This document shows positions 41,657-50,667 of a stretch of 59,878 nucleotides of DNA, piece by piece; position 1 is the first letter of the stretch, and each line of letters begins with the position of its first letter. The DNA lies in NCBI GenBank assembly GCA_902774005.1, contig CACYGK010000004.1, positions 1-59,878 on the forward strand, written 5' to 3'. This DNA comes from an uncultured Bacteroidales bacterium. Its GTDB lineage: Bacteria; Bacteroidota; Bacteroidia; Bacteroidales; Bacteroidaceae. The notes under the pieces were generated by a model. That model was not told the origin of the DNA and made no database searches. It saw only the letters and a program-made list of their open reading frames with translations. A program made the translations under genes and the position numbers.

Positions 41657-42085
41657 ATGGAAACACGGTTGAAAGTCGGAGACAATGTATTTGTCCTTGA
41701 GAAAATGCTGTCTGCTTCCAGGACAATCATAACCATAGGTCGTGAGACGGACGAGACCTACAACGTGATTACCACGGGTGGGGATGGGGAGATGTTCCAG
41801 TGCCAGCTGACTCGTACCGAAGGCGGATGGCTCTTGCGTAACGGACAGTGGCGAACTGAATGCCCGAAGGGAATACGTTCGCGCCTTCAGCATGCCTGTG
41901 CATTGTGTAGGGGATGCTGTGTGAATGTACGTACGGCGAACCCGACATATTCGTGGCGCTTTCCCGAAAAACCGACACTTCTCAATGGTGAGACCATCCC
42001 CGAAAACGGGGTAGTGGTCAAGGAAGGAGACGTGATTTCGGTAGGTGGATTACATATAAAAGTTTGCGTTGAAATGGACGAATAA
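41657..42085 (+). CDS. Small FHA-like protein with a cysteine cluster
   Basis: 142 residues. The beginning (TIITIGRETDETYNVI) and end (VVVKEGDVISVGGLHIKVCV) resemble strands of a forkhead-associated phosphopeptide-binding domain. Between them lies an unusual HACALCRGCC stretch (near residues 75-85) that could bind metal or form disulfides. The usual FHA residues (GR-S-N) are only partly kept. It is 16 bases after the HAD gene, probably the same operon. A link to the Ser/Thr kinase at 30775 is conceivable but not shown. Confidence 0.6.
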   Translation: METRLKVGDNVFVLEKMLSASRTIITIGRETDETYNVITTGGDGEMFQCQLTRTEGGWLLRNGQWRTECPKGIRSRLQHACALCRGCCVNVRTANPTYSWRFPEKPTLLNGETIPENGVVVKEGDVISVGGLHIKVCVEMDE

Positions 42086-42234
42086 CAGGTGTTTTCTTCG
42101 TGACATTCAAAATAGGTATTAAAAAAACATGTTTTTGTGGTATTTTGTTTTGTCATGTTAATTTATTTTCGTTTCTTCGCAGTCCGAAAAAGTGACATTA
42201 TTATCTAATACAAACAAATTAAAATAATCTGTTT
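42086..42234 (+). promoter_or_regulatory. Regulatory region upstream of the arabinofuranosidase/rhamnose operon
   Basis: No full TTG/TAnnTTTG promoter is evident. A perfect palindrome AAAAACATGTTTTT lies at 42122-42135, and gtgacatt occurs twice (near 42100 and 42192). These are candidate regulator sites; no rhamnose regulator gene is in the window. Confidence 0.35.
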
Positions 42235-44244
42235 ATGAAAAAGATCAGTTCTATGCTTGCAGCTCTTCTGGTTGCTACAGGTTTGCAGGCACAGACACAC
42301 ACTTTCGATATCAACACATCGAAGGTGGGCGGTGTCATTCCCAGTACAATGTATGGTATTTTCTTCGAGGACATCAACTATGCTGCCGACGGCGGTCTGT
42401 ATGGTGAACTGTTGATAAACCGTTCGTTTGAGTTTCCAAATAACTTTGCAGGTTGGGACATCTCAGGCAAGGTGACACTCAGAAACGACGGTCCGTTCGA
42501 GAAGAATCCCCATTACGTGCGTTTGGCTCCATCGGGTCACAGCGATAAGTACACAATGATTGAAAACCGCGGTTTCTTCGGCATCGGCGTGAAAGGCGGT
42601 GCTGAATACCGTTTCTCGGTTTGGGCACGTGTGCCGGACGGCGGTACTGCCAAGTTGTGGATTGACCTTGTGGACAATGCTACGATGAGCGACGATCAGA
42701 AGTTGTGTAACGGCAGCGTAGAGGTGAGTGGTAAGGAATGGAAGAAATATACTGCCATACTGACTCCGAAGAAGACATTCGAAAATGCTCACTTGCGCGT
42801 GTGGGCTGACAGCAAGAAGACTGCCGACGTGGAGCATGTGAGCCTCTTCCCTGTGGATACTTACAAGGGCCATGAGAACGGTATGCGTAAGGACCTTGCC
42901 GAAGCTCTTGAACAGCTGAAGCCGGGTGTGTTCCGCTTCCCTGGCGGTTGTATTGTAGAGGGTACCGATCTTGCTACACGTTACCAGTGGAAGAATACGG
43001 TGGGACCGGTTGAGAACCGTCCGTTGAACGAGAACCGCTGGCACTATACATTCACTCACCGTTACTTCCCTGACTATTATCAGAGCTATGGACTCGGATT
43101 CTTCGAGTATTTCCAGCTCTCAGAGGAAATCGGTGCCGAGCCTCTGCCGGTATTGAGCGTAGGACTGTCGTGTGAGTTCCAGAACGGTTCGAAGCGTAGT
43201 GATGCACATGTTCCGGTTGACCAGCTCCAGCCTTATATCGACGATGTGCTCGACCTGATTGAGTTCGCAAACGGCGATCCTGCTAAGAACAGTTGGGCAA
43301 AGCTTCGTGCCGACATGGGTCATCCGGCTCCGTTTAATCTGAAATATGTAGGTATTGGTAATGAGCAATGGGGAGAAATCTATCCTGAGAACCTCAAGCC
43401 GTTCGTAGAGCAGGTGCGTGCGAAATATCCGAATATCAAGATTATCGGTACTTCAGGTCCTGACTCGGAGGGTAAGGAGTTTGATTATCTGTGGCCTGAA
43501 ATGAGAAAGATTGGTGCCGACCTTGTAGATGAGCACTTCTATCGTAACGAGGACTGGTTCCTCGGAACTCCTGAAGCAAAGGCTAAATATGGCAATTGTG
43601 GTGCAAACCGCTACGACAGCTACCCACGCGGAAAGAAGCAGCCTAAGGTATTTGCAGGTGAGTATGCTTGTCACGGAAAAGGTAAGAAGTGGAACCACTT
43701 CAATGCAGCCCTTATGGAAGCAGCCTTCATGACTGGTCTGGAGCGTAATGCCGATATAGTCGAGATGGCTACTTACGCACCTCTGTTCGCACATGTTGAC
43801 GGATGGCAGTGGCGTCCCGATGCTATCTGGTACGACAATCTCCGTTCGTTCAATTCCTGCTCTTACTATGTTCAGCAGCTCTACTCCCTGAACAAGGGTA
43901 CCAATATGTTGAGTCTCACGATGAACAAGAAGGCTGTGGCTGGCAACGAAGACCAGGACGGACTCTTTGCAAGTGCCGTGTTCGACAAGAATACAAACGA
44001 AGTGATTGTAAAGGTTGTCAATGCCGGTGATAAGGCTCAGCCTGTCACTCTTAACCTCAAAGGTATGAAGGGTGACCACAGTGCTCAGCTCATCTCGTTC
44101 CATAGCGATAACCTCACAGCAGAGAATACACTCGACGACCCGAAGAAGATCGTACCGCAGGAGAGCAGTCTTACAGTAAGTGCTCCTTCGTTCAATGCTG
44201 AGGTTCCAGCACGTACATTCTATATCTACAAGATAAAAAAATAA
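42235..44244 (+). CDS. Exported alpha-L-arabinofuranosidase, GH51
   Basis: 669 residues with a signal peptide (MKKISSMLAALLVATGLQAQ). It removes terminal arabinofuranose from arabinan, arabinoxylan or pectin side chains. 'SKVGGVIPSTMYGIFFEDIN' and 'GVFRFPGGCIVEGTD' are family landmarks. Acid/base E377 is in GIGNEQWGE, and nucleophile E476 is in KVFAGEYACH. The inserted ~100-residue domain near 70-205 looks like a carbohydrate-binding jelly roll, as in many Bacteroidetes GH51. Only 14 bases separate it from rhaB, with no terminator, so it heads the rhamnose operon. Confidence 0.9.
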   Translation: MKKISSMLAALLVATGLQAQTHTFDINTSKVGGVIPSTMYGIFFEDINYAADGGLYGELLINRSFEFPNNFAGWDISGKVTLRNDGPFEKNPHYVRLAPSGHSDKYTMIENRGFFGIGVKGGAEYRFSVWARVPDGGTAKLWIDLVDNATMSDDQKLCNGSVEVSGKEWKKYTAILTPKKTFENAHLRVWADSKKTADVEHVSLFPVDTYKGHENGMRKDLAEALEQLKPGVFRFPGGCIVEGTDLATRYQWKNTVGPVENRPLNENRWHYTFTHRYFPDYYQSYGLGFFEYFQLSEEIGAEPLPVLSVGLSCEFQNGSKRSDAHVPVDQLQPYIDDVLDLIEFANGDPAKNSWAKLRADMGHPAPFNLKYVGIGNEQWGEIYPENLKPFVEQVRAKYPNIKIIGTSGPDSEGKEFDYLWPEMRKIGADLVDEHFYRNEDWFLGTPEAKAKYGNCGANRYDSYPRGKKQPKVFAGEYACHGKGKKWNHFNAALMEAAFMTGLERNADIVEMATYAPLFAHVDGWQWRPDAIWYDNLRSFNSCSYYVQQLYSLNKGTNMLSLTMNKKAVAGNEDQDGLFASAVFDKNTNEVIVKVVNAGDKAQPVTLNLKGMKGDHSAQLISFHSDNLTAENTLDDPKKIVPQESSLTVSAPSFNAEVPARTFYIYKIKK

Positions 44245-44258
44245 AATCCGAAACACCT

Positions 44259-45728
44259 ATGGCTAACACTAATTTTTTTGCAGTTGACCTCGGCGCTACA
44301 AGCGGACGTACCATCTTGGGTTCGATTGTAAACGGAAAACTGGAGCAGCGTGAGCTTACCCGTTTCCCGAATACTATCATCCAGACCGGAGGTCACTTCT
44401 TCTGGGACATCTATGCCCTCTATAACGAGATTATAAAGGGTCTGAAGGTTGTTGCAGAAGAGAAAATTGAGATTGCATCAATCGGTATCGACACATGGGG
44501 ATGCGACTTCGTACTCATCGGTAAGGATGGTGGAGTGCTCCGTAATCCGTACTGCTATCGCGACCCTCATACCGACAATGCTATGGAGGAGTATTTCAAA
44601 CTCATTCCGAAGGAGAAAGTATATGAGAAGACCGGTATCCAGTTCATGCAGTTCAACTCCCTCTTCCAGTTGTCAACACTGAAGAAGAACAACGACTCTG
44701 CACTTGCAGGTGCCGATAAGATTCTGTTCATCCCCGATGCACTGATGTATATGCTTACGGGTGAGGCAGTATGTGAATATACCGTGCTTTCAACAAGTCA
44801 GTTGCTCGATCCGCGCACCAAGAAGATTGACACCGAACTGCTCGATGTCATCGGACTTAAGGAGAGTCAGTTCGGACGTTATGTCAATCCTTCCGATAAG
44901 GTAGGTGTCCTCACTCCTGAGGTACAGAAGATGACAGGACTGGGTGCTGTTCCCGTAGTTGCTGTGGCAGGTCACGATACAGGTGCTGCTGTTGCTGCTG
45001 TTCCGGCACAGAACGAGAAGTTCGCATATCTGAGTTGCGGTACTTGGTCGCTGCTCGGTATCGAGACCAAGGATGCTATCATCTCCGACAAGAGTTTCGA
45101 GTATAACTTCACCAACGAAGGTGGTATCGAAGGAACAACCCGTTTCCTGAAGAATATCTGTGGCATGTGGCTTCTGGAGCGTAGCCGTAAGGAATTCAAG
45201 AATGCTCCTGAGAATGTGAACGTACTGAATGCAAGTGCTATGGAAGCTCCTGCATTCCGCAGTTTCATCTTCCCCGATGCTCCTGACTTTGCTAATCCGG
45301 CAAGTATGATAGAGGCAATCCAGAACTACTGCAAGAAGACCAGTCAGCCGGTTCCTGAGACACATCAGGAGATAGCACGCTGTATCTTCGAAAGTCTTGC
45401 AATGCGTTACCGTCAGGTAATCGGTTATCTGAAAGACCTGGCTCCGTTCCCAATCGAACGTCTCCATGTCATCGGTGGTGGTGTGTGGAACTCATTCCTC
45501 ATGCAGTTCGCAGCCAACTCTACAGGTCTGCAGGTCGTAACAGGTCCTATCGAAGGTACAGCCATCGGCAACATCATGCTTCAGGCAAAGGCTGCCGGAC
45601 TGGTAAGCGACATGTTCGAGATGCGTAAGATTATTGCTAACTCGATAGAGATGAAGACATACAATCCTCAGGACACTGCTGCCTGGGATGCTGCATACGA
45701 GAAATATCTCAAGGTGACTAAATCATAA
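44259..45728 (+). CDS. rhaB: L-rhamnulokinase
   Basis: 489 residues. It phosphorylates L-rhamnulose to L-rhamnulose-1-phosphate in the cytoplasm with ATP. The FGGY-kinase start FFAVDLGATSGRTILG, 'SIGIDTWGCDFVL', 'AVAGHDTGAAVAAVPA', 'YLSCGTWSLLGIE' and 'IERLHVIGGGVWNSFLMQ' identify the family. Second in the operon, followed by rhaA after 44 bases. Confidence 0.95.
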   Translation: MANTNFFAVDLGATSGRTILGSIVNGKLEQRELTRFPNTIIQTGGHFFWDIYALYNEIIKGLKVVAEEKIEIASIGIDTWGCDFVLIGKDGGVLRNPYCYRDPHTDNAMEEYFKLIPKEKVYEKTGIQFMQFNSLFQLSTLKKNNDSALAGADKILFIPDALMYMLTGEAVCEYTVLSTSQLLDPRTKKIDTELLDVIGLKESQFGRYVNPSDKVGVLTPEVQKMTGLGAVPVVAVAGHDTGAAVAAVPAQNEKFAYLSCGTWSLLGIETKDAIISDKSFEYNFTNEGGIEGTTRFLKNICGMWLLERSRKEFKNAPENVNVLNASAMEAPAFRSFIFPDAPDFANPASMIEAIQNYCKKTSQPVPETHQEIARCIFESLAMRYRQVIGYLKDLAPFPIERLHVIGGGVWNSFLMQFAANSTGLQVVTGPIEGTAIGNIMLQAKAAGLVSDMFEMRKIIANSIEMKTYNPQDTAAWDAAYEKYLKVTKS

Positions 45729-45772
45729 AATTTTACTAACAAAAACCATTAACTAAAAAACTATTAACTAAC

Positions 45773-47026
45773 ATGAAAGAATCACTCGTTAAATCAGCCT
45801 ATGAAGTAGCAAAAGCACGCTACGCTGAAATTGGTATCGACACAGAAGCTGTTCTCAAGCAACTTCAGGACTTCCACCTCTCTCTCCACTGCTGGCAGGC
45901 AGATGACGTACACGGCTTCGAAGTACAGGCCGGTGCTATGTCGGGCGGTATTCAGTCAACAGGTGACTTCCCTGGTGCTGCACGTAATATCGACGAACTC
46001 CGTCAGGACATCCTGAAGGCAAAGAGCCTCATTCCAGGTAACCACCGTCTCAACCTCCACGAAATCTATGGTGATTTCAAGGGTAAGGTAGTTGACCGCG
46101 ACGAAGTAACAGTTGAATACTTCCAGTCTTGGATCGATTGGGCAAAGGAGAACAACACATATCTCGACTTCAACTCTTCCAGTTTCTCTCATCCGAAGTC
46201 AGGCAGTCTGTCACTTGCCAATCCTGATGAGAGCATCCGCAAATTCTGGATTGAACACACAAAGCGTTGCCGTGACATCGCTAACGCAATGGGTGAGGCA
46301 CAGGGCGACCCATGTATCATGAACCTCTGGGTACACGACGGTTGCAAGGATGTAAGTGTTAACCATGCTCTCTACCGTAACCTCCTGAAGCAGTCGCTCG
46401 ACGAGATTTTCACTAAGAAGCAGCCTATGATGAAGGACTGTATCGAAGGTAAGGTATTCGGTATCGGTCTCGAAAGCTTCACAGTAGGTAGCCACGACTT
46501 CTACACAGCATATGCAGCTAAGTACGACAAGATTCTGACTATCGATACAGGTCACTATCACCCGACAGAAATGCCAGGCGACAAGGTAAGTGCTGTGCTC
46601 CCATTCGTTAAGGAACTCATGCTCCACGTCAGCCGTCCGGTACGTTGGGACTCCGACCACGTAACAATCATGGACGACCCGACTCAGGACCTCTTCTTCG
46701 AAATCGTTCGTGCCGGTGCTCTCGACCGCGTACACTACGGTCTTGACTTCTTCGACGGAAGCATCAACCGTATCGGTGCATACGTCATCGGTTCACGTTC
46801 AGCACAGAAGTGTATGCTCCGTGCTCTCCTCGAGCCACGCGACATCATCTCTAAGTACGAACTTGCAGGCGAAGGCTACAAGGTTCTCGCACTCGTTGAG
46901 GAGCAGAAGGCTATGCCTTGGCAGGCTGTTTACGACGAATTCTGTGTTCGCAACAACGTTCCGGTTGGTCAGGACTTCATCAAGGATATCGACAAGTACG
47001 TAGCTGACGTTACTAGCAAACGATAA
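45773..47026 (+). CDS. rhaA: L-rhamnose isomerase
   Basis: 417 residues. It converts L-rhamnose to L-rhamnulose. 'FHLSLHCWQADDVHGFE' is the typical N-terminal signature. Metal-ligand regions are visible: 'GIGLESFTVGSHDFYTA', 'TIDTGHYHPTEMPGD' and 'VSRPVRWDSDHVTIMDD'. Five bases separate its stop from the transporter gene. Confidence 0.96.
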   Translation: MKESLVKSAYEVAKARYAEIGIDTEAVLKQLQDFHLSLHCWQADDVHGFEVQAGAMSGGIQSTGDFPGAARNIDELRQDILKAKSLIPGNHRLNLHEIYGDFKGKVVDRDEVTVEYFQSWIDWAKENNTYLDFNSSSFSHPKSGSLSLANPDESIRKFWIEHTKRCRDIANAMGEAQGDPCIMNLWVHDGCKDVSVNHALYRNLLKQSLDEIFTKKQPMMKDCIEGKVFGIGLESFTVGSHDFYTAYAAKYDKILTIDTGHYHPTEMPGDKVSAVLPFVKELMLHVSRPVRWDSDHVTIMDDPTQDLFFEIVRAGALDRVHYGLDFFDGSINRIGAYVIGSRSAQKCMLRALLEPRDIISKYELAGEGYKVLALVEEQKAMPWQAVYDEFCVRNNVPVGQDFIKDIDKYVADVTSKR

Positions 47027-47031
47027 GACTT

Positions 47032-48063
47032 ATGATTCTTCTCGGACTTTTAATCATCGCGATAGGTGCATTCTGCCAGTCCAGCTGCTACGTACCAATC
47101 AATAAGATTAAGGATTGGTCGTGGGAGAGCTACTGGATTGTGCAGGGTGTATTTGCATGGCTTGTGCTCCCGTTCCTCGGAGCTTTGCTTGCAGTACCGG
47201 CAGACCATTCGTTCTGCGAACTCTTCACCGCTGAAAACTCATTCAATATCTGGATGACCATATTCTTCGGTGTGCTCTGGGGTGTAGGCGGACTCACCTT
47301 CGGTCTTTCCATGCGCTACCTCGGTGTGGCACTGGGTCAGAGTATCGCACTCGGAACCTGTGCCGGACTGGGTACCATCATGGGTCCCGTACTGCTCAAT
47401 ATCTTCTTCCCCGAACTGAATGCCTTGGATTCACTTACCTTTGCTGTTCTCGTCGGTGTGGCAGTTACCCTTCTGGGTATAGCCATCATCGGTGTGGCAG
47501 GTTCGATGAAGGCGTCTTCACTTTCTGAGGAGGAGAAGAAAGCCGCAGTGAAGGACTTCAACTTCCCGAAGGGCTTGGCTATTGCCCTGCTGGCTGGTTT
47601 TATGAGCGGTTGCTTCAATGTCGGATTGGAGTTCGGTAAGGAGATTAACTTCGGCGAACTGACCGACCCGATGTTCCGCACCCTTCCTGCTACGTTCCTG
47701 GTAACTCTCGGTGGATTCGTGACAAATGCCATCTACTGCTTCTACCAGAACCAGAAGAACCAGACCTGGGGCGACTACAAGAAAGGCAGCGTATGGGCAA
47801 ACAATATCCTGTTCTGCCTCTTGGCAGGTGCCCTCTGGTACAGTCAGTTCTTCGGACTCTCCCTGGGCAAGGGTTTCCTTACCGAGTCGCCTACACTGCT
47901 CACACTCTCTTTCTGCATCCTTATGGCTCTCAATGTCGTGTTCTCCAACGTATGGGGTATCATCCTCAAGGAATGGAAGGGTTGCAGCAAGAAGACTATC
48001 ATCGTATTATTGATTGGAATCGTCGTACTTATTGTATCGTCATTCCTTCCACAACTTATTTAA
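47032..48063 (+). CDS. rhaT: L-rhamnose/proton symporter
   Basis: 343 residues with ten predicted membrane helices. 'GAFCQSSCYVPINKIKDWSWESYW' style N-terminus (shown here only in part by its landmarks CQSSCYVP and WSWESYW), 'RYLGVALGQSIALGTCAGLGT' region and 'GFMSGCFNVGLEFG' are RhaT landmarks. It imports L-rhamnose through the inner membrane. Third of four rha genes. Confidence 0.93.
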   Translation: MILLGLLIIAIGAFCQSSCYVPINKIKDWSWESYWIVQGVFAWLVLPFLGALLAVPADHSFCELFTAENSFNIWMTIFFGVLWGVGGLTFGLSMRYLGVALGQSIALGTCAGLGTIMGPVLLNIFFPELNALDSLTFAVLVGVAVTLLGIAIIGVAGSMKASSLSEEEKKAAVKDFNFPKGLAIALLAGFMSGCFNVGLEFGKEINFGELTDPMFRTLPATFLVTLGGFVTNAIYCFYQNQKNQTWGDYKKGSVWANNILFCLLAGALWYSQFFGLSLGKGFLTESPTLLTLSFCILMALNVVFSNVWGIILKEWKGCSKKTIIVLLIGIVVLIVSSFLPQLI

Positions 48064-48072
48064 ATAAAGAAA

Positions 48073-48894
48073 ATGAAAAGTATATTAGACGGACGTCCAG
48101 GTCTGAAGGCCGTAGTCGACCAGATTGCTGAGGTGACTGGTTACCTCTGGCAGAAAGGCTGGGCGGAACGCAACGGCGGAAATATCACCGTTAACGTTAC
48201 AGAATTCATGGATGCTGAGTGCAAGGCTATGCCAGCCATCGCACCTGTGAAGCAGATTGGTATGGTTCTCCCGCAGCTCAAAGGCAAGTATTTCTATTGC
48301 AAAGGTACAGGCAAACGTATGCGCGACCTCGCTAAGTTCCCGATGCAGAACGGTTCTATCGTACGTATCTGCGACGACTGTGCAAGTTATGAGATTATTG
48401 CTGACGAACCCGTGGTTCCAACCAGCGAACTACCTACTCACCTCGCTCTGCAGAATTACCTGCTCGAGACAGGTTCTTGCTATAAGGCAACACTCCATAC
48501 CCATCCTATCGAACTCGTTGCTATGTCCCACATACAGCGATTCCTTCGTGGTGACGAGATGACACGTGTTCTCTGGTCAATGATTCCTGAGACACTTGCA
48601 TTCGCTCCGCTCGGCATCGGTATCGTTCCTTACGCTTTGCCTTCTTCTGTTGAGTTGGCTGAGGCTACGCTCGAAAAGATAAAGAAGCACGACGTAGTTC
48701 TTTGGGAGAAGCACGGAACAGTGGCTGTAGGTACAGACATCATGGATGCGTTCGACCAGACCGACGTGCTCTGTAAGGCTGCAAACATCTACATGTGTGC
48801 CCGTAACATGGGTTCTGAGCCAGATGGTATGACGGCTGAGGCAATGAAAGAAGTGCAGGATGTATTCAACCTGCCGAAGACTCGTCCTTGTTAG
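48073..48894 (+). CDS. rhaD: L-rhamnulose-1-phosphate aldolase
   Basis: 273 residues. It splits rhamnulose-1-phosphate into dihydroxyacetone phosphate and L-lactaldehyde. As a class II aldolase it needs zinc: ligand region ATLHTHPIELVAMSH and a third histidine in LWEKHGTVAVG. 'WAERNGGNITVN' is the phosphate-binding part. Last gene of the operon; no lactaldehyde reductase or dehydrogenase follows, so lactaldehyde must be handled by enzymes coded elsewhere. A terminator follows within 25 bases. Confidence 0.95.
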   Translation: MKSILDGRPGLKAVVDQIAEVTGYLWQKGWAERNGGNITVNVTEFMDAECKAMPAIAPVKQIGMVLPQLKGKYFYCKGTGKRMRDLAKFPMQNGSIVRICDDCASYEIIADEPVVPTSELPTHLALQNYLLETGSCYKATLHTHPIELVAMSHIQRFLRGDEMTRVLWSMIPETLAFAPLGIGIVPYALPSSVELAEATLEKIKKHDVVLWEKHGTVAVGTDIMDAFDQTDVLCKAANIYMCARNMGSEPDGMTAEAMKEVQDVFNLPKTRPC

Positions 48895-48916
48895 TATCCC
48901 GCTTCACTGATAACAG

Positions 48917-48950
48917 AAAACGCCCCGCAGCATTTGCGAGGCGTTTCTTT
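48917..48950. terminator. Terminator between rhaD and the sigma factor gene
   Basis: Stem aaacgccccgca/ttgcgaggcgttt with one bulge, a four-base loop and a following T-rich run. It sits between convergent genes and may act in both directions. Confidence 0.8.
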
Positions 48951-48969
48951 GTTATATGGTGTTCTCTTT

Positions 48970-49548
48970 TTATGCGATACTTCTCGACATCTTCTTCAGA
49001 TTGAGCAGGGCATAGCGCATTCTTCCCAGTGCGGTATTGATGCTGCAGTTGGTCTTCTGTGCTATCTCCTTGAACGACATGTCCTCGTAGTATCTCATCA
49101 GGAGCACCTGACGCTGGCTCTCCGGCAGTTTGGCGATGAGCACCTTGATATCTTTTATCATCTGTTCCTTTATCATCTCCTGTTCGCGGTTCTCGTTTAC
49201 TGCGAGCGACGGGTCGTTGAACAGGTCCTGTTCGCCTTCGTCGTTCGAGACTACCTTGTCGTCGTTGGTCTTTCTGAAATGGTCGATGATGAGGTTATGA
49301 GCCACGCGCATCACCCAAGAGTAGAACTTGCCACTCTCCTGGTACTGACCGCTTCTCAGTCGGACAACAATCTTGACAAACACGTCTTGGAACAGGTCTT
49401 CAGCCAGTTCCTGGTTCTTTACTGAGTAATAGATGTACGAATAGACTTTGCTTTCGTATCGTTTCATTAAAACATCGAAAGCGATATCATTACCTTTGAT
49501 ATACATGTCAACCAACATCTCGTCGGTTGCAGCATTCAGATTTTTCAT
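48970..49548 (-). CDS. ECF-type RNA polymerase sigma factor
   Basis: 192 residues with sigma region 2 (LAEDLFQDVFVKIVVRL, FYSWVMRVAHNLIIDHFRK) and region 4 (LPESQRQVLLMRYYEDMSF, 'KEIAQKTNCSINTALGRMRY'). The linker is longer than usual and acidic (DDKVVSNDEGEQD). No anti-sigma gene is adjacent: the next gene on this strand is fmt upstream. It is therefore probably a housekeeping-type ECF sigma of the SigW/RpoE group without a dedicated membrane anti-sigma partner (inference). Confidence 0.9.
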   Translation of the reverse strand: MKNLNAATDEMLVDMYIKGNDIAFDVLMKRYESKVYSYIYYSVKNQELAEDLFQDVFVKIVVRLRSGQYQESGKFYSWVMRVAHNLIIDHFRKTNDDKVVSNDEGEQDLFNDPSLAVNENREQEMIKEQMIKDIKVLIAKLPESQRQVLLMRYYEDMSFKEIAQKTNCSINTALGRMRYALLNLKKMSRSIA

Positions 49549-49713
49549 TATGCTACTAGTTTAAAGTTTCGCGTAATGTTTCTCCTATAGGCAATGATGT
49601 TTTAGATAGTTAATAATTTAAGTTGTTTTAATGAATTTTCGCCCTCCGAACACAATGTTCTTCGCACAAAAACGTTGCAAAGAAACGGGTTTCAGTCCTA
49701 ACTGCCAAATTTT

Positions 49714-50667
49714 TTAACAAAAAAATGCGTTTTCGGGCAGTTGCATACCCCTCAAAAGGTCTTCTACAGGCATTTTCTTCTTACCTTCGAGCTGAAGAGT
49801 GAGTATGTCGAGTGTGCCGTCTGAAGTCTGAACTCTCAGGTATGTCTTGCCGTCCGAAGTGATGGTACCGGGCTTGTTCTGAGTGCTCTGATTATTCTTC
49901 GAGACCTCATAAATCTTTACCGATTTGCCTCCGAGCATAGTCCATGCAGCAGGGTAGGGCGACAGACCGCGTACAAAGTCGTATATCCGCTTTGTGGACT
50001 GGTTCCAGTCTATGCGGCATGTGTCGCGGAATATCTTCGGAGCCGGTGTGGGTTTCACGTCCTTGATGTCATCCTGCGGTGTGGTCTTGAACGTACCGTC
50101 GATGATGCTGTCCACCGTCTTGACTACCAGTTCGCCACTCAGTGCCATCAGTCGGTCGTGTACCACTTCCACATTGTCACTCTCAGCTATCGGTATGCGT
50201 ACCTGATCTATGATGTCGCCTGTGTCTATCTCATGTTTCAGCAGGAAAGTAGTCACTCCCGTCTCTGTCTCTCCGTTTATCACAGCCCAGTTGATGGGTG
50301 CGGCACCCCTGTACTTGGGCAACAGACTGGCATGGGCATTGATAGTACCGAACCGTGGCATGCTCCACACCACCTCTGGCAACATCCTGAATGCCACCAC
50401 TACCTGCAGGTCGGCGTTCAGTCCGCGCAGTTCCTCCACAAACTCCGGGTCTTTCAGCTTCTCCGGCTGCATCACCTTCAGTCCGTGCTCTGTGGCGTAC
50501 TGCTTCACCGGACTCGGTTGCAGCACACTGCCGTGTCTTCCCATCGGCTTGTCCGGCATCGTCACTACGGCTACTACGTTGTATCCTCCTTCTACCAAAG
50601 CACGCAGACTCTCTACTGCGAAGTCCGGCGTACCCATATATACTATGCGCAAAGTCTCTTTTGTCAT
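49714..50667 (-). CDS. fmt: Methionyl-tRNA formyltransferase
   Basis: 317 residues. It formylates initiator Met-tRNA using 10-formyltetrahydrofolate. 'IVYMGTPDFAVESLRAL' and the catalytic loop 'INAHASLLPKYRGAAPINWA' are diagnostic, followed by the C-terminal tRNA-binding domain. Its start overlaps the stop of the CLC channel gene by 4 bases, making it the last gene of the prfC-tsaC-clc-fmt run. Confidence 0.95.
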   Translation of the reverse strand: MTKETLRIVYMGTPDFAVESLRALVEGGYNVVAVVTMPDKPMGRHGSVLQPSPVKQYATEHGLKVMQPEKLKDPEFVEELRGLNADLQVVVAFRMLPEVVWSMPRFGTINAHASLLPKYRGAAPINWAVINGETETGVTTFLLKHEIDTGDIIDQVRIPIAESDNVEVVHDRLMALSGELVVKTVDSIIDGTFKTTPQDDIKDVKPTPAPKIFRDTCRIDWNQSTKRIYDFVRGLSPYPAAWTMLGGKSVKIYEVSKNNQSTQNKPGTITSDGKTYLRVQTSDGTLDILTLQLEGKKKMPVEDLLRGMQLPENAFFC

